A stretch of DNA of 64,000 bases from Caulobacter vibrioides (GCF_002858865.1 NZ_PJRR01000019.1:310001-374000), one strand, 5' to 3'; counted from the stretch's first letter, positions 50,429 to 62,288 are shown. Made by a program: numbers and translations. The notes: a model not told the origin generated them from the sequence alone.

Positions 50429-51793
50429 TTAGCCGCCATAGCCTTCCGGCAGGTCGTCTTCTTCCAGGAGTTCGTCCTTGGAGACTTCCTTTTCCTCGAT
50501 CTTGGCCTTGCCGAAGATCAGGTCGACGACCTTGTCTTCATAGATCGGGGCGCGCAGGGCGGCCTGCAGGTCGGCGCGCTGGCGGTACATGTCGAACACT
50601 TGCTGAGCCTGAGCGCCGTATTGGCGGGCTTCGCGCATGATGGCGTCGGTCAGCTCCTGGTCGGTGACGACCACGTCGTTCTTGCGGCCGATCTCGGCGA
50701 GCACCAGACCCAGGCGCACACGGCGCTCGGCGATCTTCTTGTACTCGTCCTTCAGCTGGTCTTCGGTCTTCTCGGCGTCTTCCGGCGGCAGGCCGCCACG
50801 GGCCTTATCGGCCTCGACCTGTTGCCAGATGCCGGCGAACTCGGCGTCGACCATGCGCGGCGGCAGCGGGAAGTCGTGCTTGGTGTCCAGCACGTCCAGC
50901 AGCGCGCGCTTCAGCTTGAAGCGCGAGGAGTTGTCGTAGCGGCCGGCCAGGTTCGACTTCAGCAGCTCGGTCAGAGCGGCCAGATCCGACAGACCCAGGC
51001 GCTTGGCCAGCTCGTCGTCGGCCTTGCCGTCGACCGGGGCGCGGACTTCCTGAACCTTGGTGGCGAACTCGGCGTCCTTACCGGCCAGATCCTTGGCCTG
51101 GTACTCTTCCGGGAACTTGACCTTGACGACGACGTCGTCGCCCGGCTTGGCGCCGACCAGTTGGTCTTCAAAGCCCGGGATGAACTGGCCCGAACCCAGG
51201 ACGAGTTCGGCGCCTTCGGCCTTGCCCCCGGCGAACTCGACGCCGTCGATCGTGCCGACGAAATCGATCAGCAGCTGGTCGCCGTCCTTGGCCTTCAGGC
51301 TCTTGCCGGTACGCGGCTCGTAGGTGCGAGCCTGCTTGGCCAGTTCGTCGAGGGCCTCTTGGACTTCCTCGTCCGAGACCTTGTAAACGGGCTTCACCAG
51401 CTCGATCGACGCCGGGTCGATCGGCTCGAATTCCGGCATCACTTCGACTGCGAGGTCGAACGACAGGTCTTCACCGCCGGCGATGACCTTGTCCATGTCC
51501 GACGACGGGTTCAGCTCAGGCTGGCCAGCCGGACGCAGCTTGTTGTCTTCGAGGACCTTGGTGGTCGTCTCGTTCAGGGCCTGCTCGATGACTTCGCCCA
51601 TCAGGGCCTTGCCGTACAGGCGACGAACGTGGGCCGTCGGCACCTTGCCCGGACGGAAACCCTTCACGTTCATTTGCGGGGCGACTTCGGCGATCCGCGC
51701 TTCCAGACGCGTAGCCAGTTCACTCGCGGGCACCGTAACGCCAAAAACGCGGCTGAGGCCTTCGCCCGACTTTTCAACGATCTGCATCGACAT
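50429..51793 (-). CDS. tig: Trigger factor (ribosome-associated chaperone, PPIase)
   Basis: 454 residues. The N-terminal ribosome-binding domain has [11 protein letters not shown] (signature GFRxGKxP) at about residues 40-50. A central FKBP-type PPIase domain (about 160-245; [22 protein letters not shown]) and a helical C-terminal chaperone domain follow, ending in a Glu/Asp-rich tail. Two ATGs (51793 and 51787) are possible. The tig-clpP-clpX order is the usual proteostasis neighbourhood. Confidence 0.96.
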   Translation of the reverse strand: MSMQIVEKSGEGLSRVFGVTVPASELATRLEARIAEVAPQMNVKGFRPGKVPTAHVRRLYGKALMGEVIEQALNETTTKVLEDNKLRPAGQPELNPSSDMDKVIAGGEDLSFDLAVEVMPEFEPIDPASIELVKPVYKVSDEEVQEALDELAKQARTYEPRTGKSLKAKDGDQLLIDFVGTIDGVEFAGGKAEGAELVLGSGQFIPGFEDQLVGAKPGDDVVVKVKFPEEYQAKDLAGKDAEFATKVQEVRAPVDGKADDELAKRLGLSDLAALTELLKSNLAGRYDNSSRFKLKRALLDVLDTKHDFPLPPRMVDAEFAGIWQQVEADKARGGLPPEDAEKTEDQLKDEYKKIAERRVRLGLVLAEIGRKNDVVVTDQELTDAIMREARQYGAQAQQVFDMYRQRADLQAALRAPIYEDKVVDLIFGKAKIEEKEVSKDELLEEDDLPEGYGG

Positions 51794-51943
51794 TCTTAAT
51801 TCTCGGGTCGGGGCGCCGGGCGCCCGAGCTCCGCCCTGGGGTCCAAAAGATCGACGCCGCCCAGGAGGTGCCGGGGCGGCGAAAGAGCGCCCTTATGTCA
51901 CGACGTGCGCGAGCATCCAAGAGCGGCGGCGATAAAACTCGTA

Positions 51944-51959
51944 CACCCCCTAAGGGGTG
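51944..51959. terminator. Hairpin downstream of tRNA-Leu
   Basis: Inverted repeat CACCCCC / GGGGTG with a 3-base loop, 12 bp past the 3' end of tRNA-Leu on the minus strand, with TTTT a few bases further on. Probably ends the tRNA transcript. Confidence 0.45.
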
Positions 51960-51971
51960 CTACGAGAGGTA

Positions 51972-52056
51972 TGGTGCGGATGAGAGGACTCGAACCTCCA
52001 CGCCTCGCGGCGCTGGAACCTAAATCCAGTGCGTCTACCAGTTTCGCCACATCCGC
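51972..52056 (-). tRNA. tRNA-Leu(TAG)
   Basis: 85 nt with encoded CCA and a long variable arm, as expected for a class II tRNA. On the minus strand it begins GCGGATGTGGCGAAACTGG. The anticodon loop ATTTAGG carries TAG, and the T-arm is GGTTCGAGTCC. Confidence 0.97.
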
Positions 52057-52100
52057 GTGCGCCCGGCATTACGGGTTGCGGGCGGGGCGCGCAAGTCCGC

Positions 52101-53552
52101 TCAGCGCTCTTGGTGCAGACGAGCAAGGATCGCGGGAGCCAAGCCTGGCAAATCCTCCGCGATCAGGCCAGGCCCATGAAGCGCGCCGCACTCGGCGTGT
52201 ATCCAGGCGCCCGCGCACGCCGCCTCGAAGCTCCCCATCCCTTGCGCCAACAGCCCGCCGATAAAGCCGGCGAGGACGTCCCCTGACCCCGCCGTCGCCA
52301 GCCAAGGCGTCCCGTTGAGCCCGACCGCGGCTCGGCCGTCCGGCGCAGCGATGACCGTGTCCGCCCCTTTCAGCAGGATGACTGCGCCCGCCGCGCTCGC
52401 CGCCTCGCGCGCTGCGGTGATCCGCTCCGGCGACCTGCCGAGCAGGCCCGGGAAGATCCGCTCGAACTCCCCCGGATGGGGCGTCAGGACATCATCGCGG
52501 TCCAGGCAGGCGAAGAGTTCGCCGGGATCGTCCCGGAAGCTCGTCAGCGCATCGGCATCGGCCACAAGCGCGGCCCCGGTTTGCGTCAGGGCGCGCAGAT
52601 TGCGCGCCGTCGCGTCCCCTACCCCGGCGGCGGGCCCGATAATGACTGCGTCAGCCTTCTCCGCCCTGGCGGCGAGATCAGCGTCAGACTCAAACGACGC
52701 CAGCATGACCGCTTCGAGATGGCTAGCGTTCACAGACAGAGCCGACGGCGGCGAAAGCAGGGTCACCGCCCCGGCGCCGATCCTCAACCCGCCCCGCGCG
52801 GCAAGGCGGGCGGCCCCGGTGTTCCAGGCGTCGCCGCTGACGACGCTCAATCGCCCGCGGCTATGCTTGTGAGCATCGATCGCCGGCCATGGATATCGCT
52901 CGCGCCACAGCGACGGGTCATTCTCGAAAAGCGCTGCGCTCGCCACCGTGGAAAGCCCGATGTCGGACACCAGGATGTCGCCACAGGCCTTGCGGCCTTC
53001 GATCAGGACGTGCGCAGGCTTGCGACGGTGGAAGGTGATGGTGAGTTCCGCCGCCAGCGCGACGCCGTCCAGGGATCGGCCGGTATCGCCGTGAACGCCC
53101 GACGGCGTATCGACCGCGACGATCGTCAAGGCCTGCCGTACGGCGGTGCGCGCGAGCTCGGCGACCTCGCCCTCCAGCGGCCGCGAAAGGCCCGCGCCGA
53201 ACATCGCGTCAATATAGAGCGCCTCCGCAGCCAGGCGCTGCGACAATGGCTTGACCTCTCCGCGCCAGCGCGAAGCCGCCCAGCGGCAGGCGTCCGTAGC
53301 CGGCGGGTAAGCCGCCTCGACGACGACCGGCCAACCATGCCGCCGCAGGTGGCGTGCGGCGACATAGCCGTCTCCGCCATTGTCGCCCGGCCCGCACCAT
53401 ACGACCACGGGGCGGCGCTGATAGCGGGCTCGCACCGCCTGCGCCACCGCTTCGCCGGCGCGCTCCATGAGCACAGGGATTGGCGTCCCCGCCAGAACAG
53501 CGGCGCGGTCGCTCGCGGCCATTTCGGCGATAGTCAGGATCTCTCGGGCCAC
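52101..53552 (-). CDS. nnr: Bifunctional NAD(P)H-hydrate epimerase / ADP-dependent dehydratase
   Basis: 483 residues combining an N-terminal YjeF_N epimerase domain (about 1-205; VVVWCGPGDNGGDGYVAARHL, then the IDAMFGAGLSRPL and DTPSGVHGDTG motifs) and a C-terminal ribokinase-like dehydratase domain (about 225-480; LTPHPGEFERIFPG and GTPWLATAGSGDVLAGFIGGLLA). It repairs hydrated NADH and NADPH. The histidine phosphatase gene 9 bp upstream and the thiolase-like gene share its strand, giving a short operon. Confidence 0.94.
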   Translation of the reverse strand: MAREILTIAEMAASDRAAVLAGTPIPVLMERAGEAVAQAVRARYQRRPVVVWCGPGDNGGDGYVAARHLRRHGWPVVVEAAYPPATDACRWAASRWRGEVKPLSQRLAAEALYIDAMFGAGLSRPLEGEVAELARTAVRQALTIVAVDTPSGVHGDTGRSLDGVALAAELTITFHRRKPAHVLIEGRKACGDILVSDIGLSTVASAALFENDPSLWRERYPWPAIDAHKHSRGRLSVVSGDAWNTGAARLAARGGLRIGAGAVTLLSPPSALSVNASHLEAVMLASFESDADLAARAEKADAVIIGPAAGVGDATARNLRALTQTGAALVADADALTSFRDDPGELFACLDRDDVLTPHPGEFERIFPGLLGRSPERITAAREAASAAGAVILLKGADTVIAAPDGRAAVGLNGTPWLATAGSGDVLAGFIGGLLAQGMGSFEAACAGAWIHAECGALHGPGLIAEDLPGLAPAILARLHQER

Positions 53553-53561
53553 GGCGCTACC

Positions 53562-54131
53562 TCAAAGGACTTGGCTTTGAGCTTCTCGGCCTTTCGCGAT
53601 CAGGATCAAGCGGTCGTCTTCAATTCCGAACACCGTGCGTGAACAGTGGTCCGGCCGGAACGCCATCACTTCGGGCCGTCCGGTGGCTGCCGACACCGCG
53701 CCATTCAGAGCCACGAAGTGGCTGAACACCGCCGCACCGCCATGCTCGCCCAGCGCCGCCGCGACAGCCCTGGTCCACTTGGTGTAGTCGATATCGCCGA
53801 CGATCTCGTCCCAGCGCCCACCGAAAGCCGCGCGCAGCCAGGCGGGTCGCTCCTCGGCCGAGAGGGCCGCAGGCGTCGGGATCTCACCGACGCGCGGATC
53901 GATCACGAGCGCAACCCCCAGCGCTTCGGCCAGCGGCGCGGCGGTCTCCCGGCAGCGTCGCAGCGGAGATGAGACCACGCGTGAGGGGCGCTCGTGCTCT
54001 GGCAAGCTCAAGATCTCATCCGCGACAGCCCTGGCCTGGGCAAGTCCAACCTCATCCAGCCCAGGATCCTCGTCCGCGCCGCCCCAGGTGGATGCCGGCC
54101 GACCGTGGCGGATGACATGCACGATCTTCAT
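53562..54131 (-). CDS. Histidine phosphatase family protein
   Basis: 189 residues of the phosphoglycerate-mutase/SixA-like branch. The catalytic RHG triad is in VIRHGRPASTWGG at about residues 7-19. A second conserved His lies in FSHFVALNGAV (about 135), and Arg residues occur in [11 protein letters not shown]. It removes or transfers phosphate through phosphohistidine; the substrate is unknown. It is 5 bp from the thiolase-like gene. Confidence 0.87.
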   Translation of the reverse strand: MKIVHVIRHGRPASTWGGADEDPGLDEVGLAQARAVADEILSLPEHERPSRVVSSPLRRCRETAAPLAEALGVALVIDPRVGEIPTPAALSAEERPAWLRAAFGGRWDEIVGDIDYTKWTRAVAAALGEHGGAAVFSHFVALNGAVSAATGRPEVMAFRPDHCSRTVFGIEDDRLILIAKGREAQSQVL

Positions 54132-54136
54132 GGCGC

Positions 54137-55675
54137 TCAGTCCGGTACGAACAGGTTGCGGACACCGTCCGGATGCGGCCCGACGGTCCCGGTCCGTCCG
54201 ACACCTTCGCGACTCTCCAGATCGCGGAGGACCTCGGGCTCGTCGGGGGTCTGGGCGACAAACCTGCGGCCTTCGCTGTCACGCCCGATCACGATCCCCA
54301 TCCGAACGCCCTCGCGACCGTGAACGACCGTGTAGGTCTCGATCACCGCCCTGCCCTCCGGCTTTTCGATGATTTCCGGATGCGGCAGCGCATCGATCCT
54401 GGCCTGGATGACTGACGGCGGCTCACGCTCCCATTTCCCCTCGACCGGACGGGTCGAATAGATGCCGACGGACTGCTTGGTCAGGAACCAGCCGTTGGCG
54501 GTCGAAAGCCCGTAAGCGCCCGGCCGAGCCCTCAGCTTGGCGACCATCTCGGCGATGGCGTGCAGCGCGTAATTGTTTCCAGGGCCGCCGAAGTAAGGCA
54601 GGCCGCCCGTGATGGTCAGCCCGCGAGGGTCGTCGAGCGCCAGGCCAATCTCCTCGGCGCCGATCCGCACGGCCGAGGGGAAGCACGAGTAGAGGTCAAT
54701 GACGTCGAGATCGTCCACGCTGATCCCGGCCATTTCGAAAGCGCGCTGACCCGTCAGGCGCATGGCCGGACTGGAATGATAGTCCTGCCGCTCCAGCGGA
54801 TACCAGAGGTCGCAAGCGTCGGCGCAACCATGCAGGAAGACCCACTTGTCTTCCGGAACGCCCAACTCGCGCGCCTTCCTGACGCTGGCGATCAAGACGG
54901 CCGCTGACTGGTCCACCTCCATGATCGCATTGAGATACTTCGGATAGGGATAGCCGACCATGCGGTTGCGATCAGTGACCGTCACCAATTCCTCGGCGGT
55001 TCGCTCAACCGGAAACCACGCGTGTGGATTGGCGGCCGCGACCTTGGTGAAGGGCGCGAAAAAGGCGCCCAGCTGTTTCTGATGCTCTTCCTGCGATCGC
55101 CCATCGCGAGCGCGCAGCGCGTTCTCGAACAGCGGATAGGTATTGACCGGATAGCCGAGCCCGTGCGCGGCCTCCTGGCGAGTCACCCCGGGCCTTGGAT
55201 CGCCGATGCGCTGGGGCGCGGTCGTGATGTCGTCGCCCCAACCATCGAAACCCAGCCCGCCCTTCATCCGCTTCATCAGCGAGCCGAGGAATTCGGCGCC
55301 GGTCACGAGGGCCAGATCGGACTCGCCTTGAGCGATCCGTTCGCAAACCACATTGACCGCCTGCTGGGGGCTGTTGCCGCCTGTTTCGGTATAGACGCTC
55401 CAGCGCGGTGAAGCAGACACGGCCCGCGCGAGCGACGCCGGCGGATCGCTGAGACGCGGTAGCGGAAGCTTCGATAGCCCGCCGGGAGCGTCGATGCTGA
55501 ACGCCACGACCGCTAAAGCGTCCAGTTCGGCAAGAACCGTTCCCGACAGACCGGCATCAAGAACGGCGCGTTCCGCCGCAACTTTCAGCAGTTCCAGCGG
55601 CGACGGCGAATTCGCGGCCTCACCACGATAGGTGAATTGGCCCGCCCCGATCAAAACCGGTGTGTCGTCGCGCAT
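54137..55675 (-). CDS. Thiolase-fold protein (acetyl-CoA acetyltransferase-like)
   Basis: About 512 residues with thiolase-fold features (PVLIGAGQFTYRG at the N-terminus, DVIDLYSCFPSAVRIGAEEIG, GLTITGGLPYFGGPGNNYALHAI). The position where a biosynthetic thiolase has its nucleophilic Cys reads TETGGNSPQQAVN, with Ser and no Cys. The C-terminal CxG motif is also absent (NGWFLTKQSVGIY). It therefore probably acts in another CoA-ester reaction or binds acyl-CoA. Start 55675 (MRDDTPVLIG) is preferred over 55687. Confidence 0.82.
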   Translation of the reverse strand: MRDDTPVLIGAGQFTYRGEAANSPSPLELLKVAAERAVLDAGLSGTVLAELDALAVVAFSIDAPGGLSKLPLPRLSDPPASLARAVSASPRWSVYTETGGNSPQQAVNVVCERIAQGESDLALVTGAEFLGSLMKRMKGGLGFDGWGDDITTAPQRIGDPRPGVTRQEAAHGLGYPVNTYPLFENALRARDGRSQEEHQKQLGAFFAPFTKVAAANPHAWFPVERTAEELVTVTDRNRMVGYPYPKYLNAIMEVDQSAAVLIASVRKARELGVPEDKWVFLHGCADACDLWYPLERQDYHSSPAMRLTGQRAFEMAGISVDDLDVIDLYSCFPSAVRIGAEEIGLALDDPRGLTITGGLPYFGGPGNNYALHAIAEMVAKLRARPGAYGLSTANGWFLTKQSVGIYSTRPVEGKWEREPPSVIQARIDALPHPEIIEKPEGRAVIETYTVVHGREGVRMGIVIGRDSEGRRFVAQTPDEPEVLRDLESREGVGRTGTVGPHPDGVRNLFVPD

Positions 55676-55748
55676 ATCCGCCCCCATTCAAACGTTCGTT
55701 GGGCGCGATCGTAGGCGTCAAATGAAGCACCGCAAGGCCATTTGGATG

Positions 55749-55764
55749 TGGTTTTAGCTTTGCA
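55749..55764 (+). promoter_or_regulatory. Candidate sigma-54 promoter for glnBA
   Basis: TGGTTTTAGCTTTGCA has the invariant GG and GC exactly 10 bp apart and the TTGCA of the -12 element, matching the RpoN consensus core. It is about 150 bp upstream of the glnB ATG. glnBA genes are often nitrogen-regulated through RpoN/NtrC. Confidence 0.55.
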
Positions 55765-55869
55765 TGAATCGTGTGCGCTCGACGCCTAGTTTTTAATCAC
55801 ATGCTTACGAGTCAACCGTTCGGTCAGATTTGTCGCGAGCGCTCGCTTGCGACCTGCGGGGCGGCGTGA

Positions 55870-56262
<393 letters not shown>

Positions 56263-56305
56263 GCCGGTTCGTCAGCAACTAAAGAGTTCTACAAGGGGAT
56301 ACGGA

Positions 56306-57715
56306 ATGAGCACCGCCAAGGACATCCTGAACCTGATCAAGGAAAAGGACGTGAAGTACGTCGACGTCCGTTTCACGGACGTGCGCGGCAAGATGCAGCA
56401 CGTGACCTTCGACATCGACCTCGTCGACGACGACTTCCTGAACGACGGCACGATGTTCGACGGTTCGTCGATCGCCGGCTGGAAGGCCATCAACGAGTCC
56501 GACATGAAGCTGCGCCCCGACCTGTCGAGCGCGATCATCGACCCGTTCTACCAGCAGACCACGCTGGCGCTGTTCTGCGACGTCGTGAACCCCGACACCG
56601 GCACGCCTTACAACCGCGACCCGCGCTCGATCGCCAAGGCCGCACTGAACTACCTGAAGTCGGCCGGCGTGGGCGACACCGTCTACTTCGGCCCTGAAGC
56701 CGAGTTCTTCATCTTCGACGACGTGCGCTGGTCGACCGCCCCGCACGACACCAGCTACTCGTTCGACTCGACCGAACTGCCGGTCAACTCCAACAAGCAG
56801 TACGCCGAAGGCAACATGGGTCACCGCCCGGGTCCGAAGGGCGGCTACTTCCCGGTGAACCCGGTCGACAGCTGCCAGGACCTGCGCGGCGAAATGCTGG
56901 CCGTCATGGGCGAGCTGGGCATGAAGCCGGAAAAGCACCACCACGAAGTGGCGCCCGCCCAGCACGAGCTTGGCCTGAAGTTCGACACCATGGTCACCAT
57001 GGCCGACCGGATGCAGCTCTATAAGTACGTCATCCACAACGTCGCGGCCGCCTACGGCAAGACCGCCACCTTCATGGCCAAGCCGATGTTCGCCGACAAC
57101 GGTTCGGGCATGCACGTGCACCAGTCGATCTGGCAGGACGGCAAGCCGCTGTTCGCCGGCGACAAGTATGCTGGCCTGTCGCAGGAATGCCTGTGGTACA
57201 TCGGCGGCATCATCAAGCACGCCAAGGCCATCAACGCGTTCTCGAACTCGACGACGAACTCGTACAAGCGCCTGGTGCCCGGCTACGAAGCCCCGGTGAA
57301 GCTGGCCTACAGCTCGCGCAACCGCTCGGCCTCGATCCGCATCCCGCACGTCGACTCGCCGAAGGCTAAGCGTCTGGAAGCCCGCTTCCCCGACCCGATG
57401 GGCAACCCCTATCTGACGTTCGTCGCTCTGCTGATGGCCGGCCTGGACGGCATCATCAACAAGATCGATCCGGGCGCTCCGGCCGACAAGAACCTGTACG
57501 ATCTGCCGCCCCGCGAGCAGAAGAAGATCCCGGAAGTCTGCGGCTCGCTGCGCGAAGCCTTGGAAAACCTCGACAAGGACCGCGCCTTCCTGAAGGCCGG
57601 CGGCGTCATGGATGACGATTTCATCGACAGCTACATCGAGCTGAAGATGGAAGAGGTGATGCGCCTGCAACTGCACCCGCACCCGGTCGAGTTCGAAATG
57701 TACTACAAGTGCTAA
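56306..57715 (+). CDS. glnA: Glutamine synthetase type I
   Basis: 469 residues, the GSI length. It makes glutamine from glutamate, ammonia and ATP. Motifs present are [21 protein letters not shown] (metal ligands), the [21 protein letters not shown] region, [13 protein letters not shown] and the adenylylation loop NLYDLPP. The adenylylated Tyr of this loop is present, so covalent regulation is likely. Co-transcribed with glnB. Confidence 0.98.
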   Translation: MSTAKDILNLIKEKDVKYVDVRFTDVRGKMQHVTFDIDLVDDDFLNDGTMFDGSSIAGWKAINESDMKLRPDLSSAIIDPFYQQTTLALFCDVVNPDTGTPYNRDPRSIAKAALNYLKSAGVGDTVYFGPEAEFFIFDDVRWSTAPHDTSYSFDSTELPVNSNKQYAEGNMGHRPGPKGGYFPVNPVDSCQDLRGEMLAVMGELGMKPEKHHHEVAPAQHELGLKFDTMVTMADRMQLYKYVIHNVAAAYGKTATFMAKPMFADNGSGMHVHQSIWQDGKPLFAGDKYAGLSQECLWYIGGIIKHAKAINAFSNSTTNSYKRLVPGYEAPVKLAYSSRNRSASIRIPHVDSPKAKRLEARFPDPMGNPYLTFVALLMAGLDGIINKIDPGAPADKNLYDLPPREQKKIPEVCGSLREALENLDKDRAFLKAGGVMDDDFIDSYIELKMEEVMRLQLHPHPVEFEMYYKC

Positions 57716-57742
57716 GCGCTTAAGGCTTAGGACAAACGCCAA

Positions 57743-57774
57743 GGGGCCGGAGAGCGATCTCCGGCCCCTTTTCA
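57743..57774 (+). terminator. Terminator after glnA
   Basis: Stem GGGGCCGGAGA / TCTCCGGCCCC around a GCGA tetraloop, followed by TTTT, 27 bp past the glnA stop codon. Confidence 0.92.
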
Positions 57775-58009
57775 TTGCGCCGCGCCAGGACGGCGCTCCA
57801 GAAGTAGAATGACTTATTACTTAAGTGGCGCCGACTGAACAAAATTGTCGCAAGTTCGCAACATTGACGACGCAATCGCCCCCAAGTTCCTGAAAAGACG
57901 TGATGCGCGATATCCCTTGGGCGGAGACTTGGCCTATCGCAGCCCAAACGGAATCGCCGCCAACGCCTGGACCACAACTCAGCGACGCGGCGTCTCGACA
58001 GGATATCTC

Positions 58010-60190
58010 ATGCACAGCCTCAATAGCTCTCTTCGCCGCGCCCTGACGCTTTCGTGCGGCGCCGCCGCGCTGGTCACGGCCATGGCCGCCGCGCCGGCCG
58101 CCTTCGCCCAGGACACCAAGGTGGGCGAAGTGATCATCACCGCCCAGAAGCGCAGCGAAAACCTGCAGGACGTTCCGGTCTCGGTGGCCGCCATCAGCGG
58201 CGAGCGCCTGCAGTCGACCTTCGCGGCCGGTGACGACATCCTGGCCCTGTCGGCCAAGGCGCCGGGCCTGTACGCGGAATCCTCGAACGGCCGCGTCGCC
58301 CCGCGCTTCTACATCCGCGGCCTGGGCAACGCCGACTTCGATCTGGCCGCCTCGCAGCCCGTTTCGATCATCCAGGACGAAGTCGTTCTGGAGAACGTCG
58401 TCCTGAAGAGCTCGCCGCTCTATGACCTCGACCGCGTTGAAGTGCTGCGCGGCCCGCAGGGCACCCTGTTCGGTCGCAACACCACGGCCGGCATCGTCAA
58501 GTTCGACACCATCAAGCCGTCGGAAGAAATGAAGGGCCGCGCTTCGGCGACCTACGGCAGCTTCAACACCTTCACCTTCGACGGCGGCGTCGGCGGCGCT
58601 CTGGTCGAGGGCAAGCTGGCGGCGCGGGCGTCGGTTCTGTTCCAGCATCGCGACGACTGGATCGACAACGGCTTCACCAAGAAGAAGAACGTCATGGGCG
58701 GCTTCAACGAGCGCGCCGCCCGCCTGCAGCTGCTGTTCACCCCGACCGAGAAGCTGGACGCCCTGTTCAACGTCCACGGCCGCGACCTGGACGGCACCGC
58801 CGCCGTCTTCCGCGCCAACGTCCTGACCAAGGGCTCCAACAAGCTCAACGCGAACTACGACCGCGACACCGTCTATTTCGACGCCGGCGCCAACAACCCG
58901 CAGAGCTATAAGGGCTACGGGGCCTCGGCGAACATCGGCTACGACTTCGGCTTCGCCAAGCTGACCTCGATCACCGCCTACGAAAACACCCACGGCTTCA
59001 GCCGCGGCGACATCGACGGCGGCAATCCCACGGGCCCGGGCTTCATCCCGTTCCAGTCGGACACCCAGGACGGCATCAAGGATCTGGATCAGTGGACCCA
59101 GGAAGTTCGCCTGGCCAGCAACACTGACGGTGCGCTGAGCTGGCAAGTCGGCGGCTTCTACTTCGATACGAAGTACGCCATCCAGACCAACCCCTTCTTC
59201 GCCCCCGCCACCACGCTGCAACAGAAGAACACCGCCTGGGCCGTGTTCGGTCAGGCGTCGTACAAGGTCAGCGATCAACTCTCCCTGACCGGCGGCCTGC
59301 GCTATACCGACGACGACAAGGACATGAAGGTCCTCTCGGGTCCGAACATGGCCGCGCCGGTTTCGGTGTCGGACTCGCACCTGAGCTGGGACCTGTCGGC
59401 GTTCTATACCGTCAGCGAAGATGTCAGCGTCTACGCCAAGGTCGCCTCGGGCTTCCGCGGTCCGTCGATCCAGGGTCGCGACATCGCGTTCTTCTCGCCG
59501 GCCTCGGCGGCGAAGTCCGAAACCATCATGTCGTATGAGCTGGGCCTGAAGAGCGAGCTGTTCGACCGCCGCGTGCGCCTGAACGGCGCGGTGTTCGCCT
59601 ACTCGATCGACGATCCGCAGTTCAGCGCGGTCGGCGGCGGCAGCAACTCCAACCGCCTGATCAACGCCAAGAAGGGCGAGGCCTATGGCCTGGAGCTGGA
59701 CAGCGAGTTCGTGGTCACGCCGAACTTCGTCGTCACCGCCGGCTACAGCTACGCTCACACCGAGATCAAGGACCGCACCCTGGCCGTGGCCACCTGCGCG
59801 GCCTGCACCGTGACGGATCCCAAGACGGCCTCGGGCGCTGCGCTGGTCGATGGCAACCCCTTCCCGAACGCGCCGAAGTACACCTTCGACTTCACCGCCC
59901 GGTACGCCTATCCGGTGGCCAGCGGCGAACTGTTCGCCTTCACCGATTGGAAGGTGCAGGGCTACACCAACCTGTTCCTCTACGAGTCGAAGGAATTCTA
60001 CTCGAAGGGTGATTTCGAAGGTGGCCTGAAGCTGGGCTACGCCAACAAGGAAGGCGGCTGGGAAGTCGCGGCCTTCGCTCGCAACATCACCAACGAGCAC
60101 AACATCAAGGGCGCGATCGACTTCAACAACCTGACCGCGTTCGTCAACGAACCGCGTGTCATCGGCGTCTCGATCGACGCGCGCTTCTAA
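58010..60190 (+). CDS. TonB-dependent outer-membrane receptor
   Basis: 726 residues. A long signal peptide ends near AAFAQ (residue 37), followed by a TonB-box-like segment (DTKVGEVIITAQKRSENLQDVPVS). The plug domain (about 50-170) contains VLRGPQGTLFGRNTTAG, and a beta-barrel with the terminal aromatic (...SIDARF) completes the protein. The substrate is unknown. Caulobacters have many such receptors for carbohydrates and iron complexes. It is transcribed after the glnA terminator, so independently; the N-terminal signalling domain of sigma-linked receptors is absent. Confidence 0.93.
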   Translation: MHSLNSSLRRALTLSCGAAALVTAMAAAPAAFAQDTKVGEVIITAQKRSENLQDVPVSVAAISGERLQSTFAAGDDILALSAKAPGLYAESSNGRVAPRFYIRGLGNADFDLAASQPVSIIQDEVVLENVVLKSSPLYDLDRVEVLRGPQGTLFGRNTTAGIVKFDTIKPSEEMKGRASATYGSFNTFTFDGGVGGALVEGKLAARASVLFQHRDDWIDNGFTKKKNVMGGFNERAARLQLLFTPTEKLDALFNVHGRDLDGTAAVFRANVLTKGSNKLNANYDRDTVYFDAGANNPQSYKGYGASANIGYDFGFAKLTSITAYENTHGFSRGDIDGGNPTGPGFIPFQSDTQDGIKDLDQWTQEVRLASNTDGALSWQVGGFYFDTKYAIQTNPFFAPATTLQQKNTAWAVFGQASYKVSDQLSLTGGLRYTDDDKDMKVLSGPNMAAPVSVSDSHLSWDLSAFYTVSEDVSVYAKVASGFRGPSIQGRDIAFFSPASAAKSETIMSYELGLKSELFDRRVRLNGAVFAYSIDDPQFSAVGGGSNSNRLINAKKGEAYGLELDSEFVVTPNFVVTAGYSYAHTEIKDRTLAVATCAACTVTDPKTASGAALVDGNPFPNAPKYTFDFTARYAYPVASGELFAFTDWKVQGYTNLFLYESKEFYSKGDFEGGLKLGYANKEGGWEVAAFARNITNEHNIKGAIDFNNLTAFVNEPRVIGVSIDARF

Positions 60191-60214
60191 GCCGCAAGAC
60201 CTGGGTAGACTGGG

Positions 60215-60244
60215 AAAGGCCGCGGAGCGATCCGCGGCCTTTTC
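60215..60244 (+). terminator. Terminator after the TonB-dependent receptor
   Basis: Stem GGCCGCGGA / TCCGCGGCC with a GCGA tetraloop, followed by TTTT, and preceded by AAA so it can also serve the convergent monooxygenase-like gene. Confidence 0.9.
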
Positions 60245-60253
60245 TGTCTGGCT

Positions 60254-60649
60254 CTAGGCCTTCAGGCCTTGGCCGCCGATGGGCGTTGTTTCAAAGCGTT
60301 GCGGAAAGCCCGCGATGATGGGCCTTGCCTTCGCAATCGCGGCCTGCACCGCCGGCAGCTTCAACGAGCCGGCGTGCGCGGCCTTGTCGGTCCAGACCTC
60401 CGTGATCCAGATCGCCTCGGGGTTGGCCGGATCCGTCGCGAGCACATAGCTCAGGCAACCCGGCATATCCGCCGTCCCCTCAGCAAGGATGGCGAGCAGT
60501 TCGTCACGCTTGCCCGGCGCAGCGAGCATCTGACCGATCAAGCCGTACATAGGCATTTTTCCCGCCTGAGCCTTCGAAACCGTCGGGAGCGCGACGGCCG
60601 CCACGCCGCCGGCCAGGACTTCCCGTCGCCCAAAATCAGTATCGCTCAA
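60254..60649 (-). CDS. Tat-exported antibiotic biosynthesis monooxygenase (ABM) family protein
   Basis: 131 residues from a TTG start at 60649 with a purine-rich GGGGGCGGGA upstream; no ATG is usable. The N-terminus has a twin-arginine signal (FGRREVLAGGVAAVALPTVSKA), followed by an ABM dimeric alpha/beta barrel domain (YGLIGQMLAAPGKRDELLAILAEG ... IWITEVWTDKAAHAGSLK). Small proteins of this family act as quinol monooxygenases or similar. The Tat leader suggests export to the periplasm, folded. Upstream frame extends far but is Arg-rich artefact. Confidence 0.7.
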   Translation of the reverse strand: MSDTDFGRREVLAGGVAAVALPTVSKAQAGKMPMYGLIGQMLAAPGKRDELLAILAEGTADMPGCLSYVLATDPANPEAIWITEVWTDKAAHAGSLKLPAVQAAIAKARPIIAGFPQRFETTPIGGQGLKA

Positions 60650-60818
60650 TCCCGCCCCCTTAGCGGCGCACCCGCGCGCCATCGGCCTCAGTGCGCGATC
60701 GAGGTTCGAGGCGCCGCGCAAAGTTTTTGCGGGCGGACGGACAAGTTCGCGCCGTTTGACTTGATAACGCGGTTCTTTTCGTCTGTCCTTCCGCCCTCTT
60801 CGAGAGTCGGGGTTTTTC

Positions 60819-62287
<1,469 letters not shown>

Positions 62288-62288
<1 letters not shown>

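Noticed and set aside
56279..57775. 498-codon frame antisense to glnA
   Set aside because: Same GC-driven artefact. It ignores the glnA terminator and has no family resemblance.
57821..60100. 759-codon open frame antisense to the TonB-dependent receptor
   Set aside because: It is the expected mirror frame of a GC-rich gene. The product is Val/Arg/Gly-rich with no recognisable domain, and the receptor is clearly the real gene.
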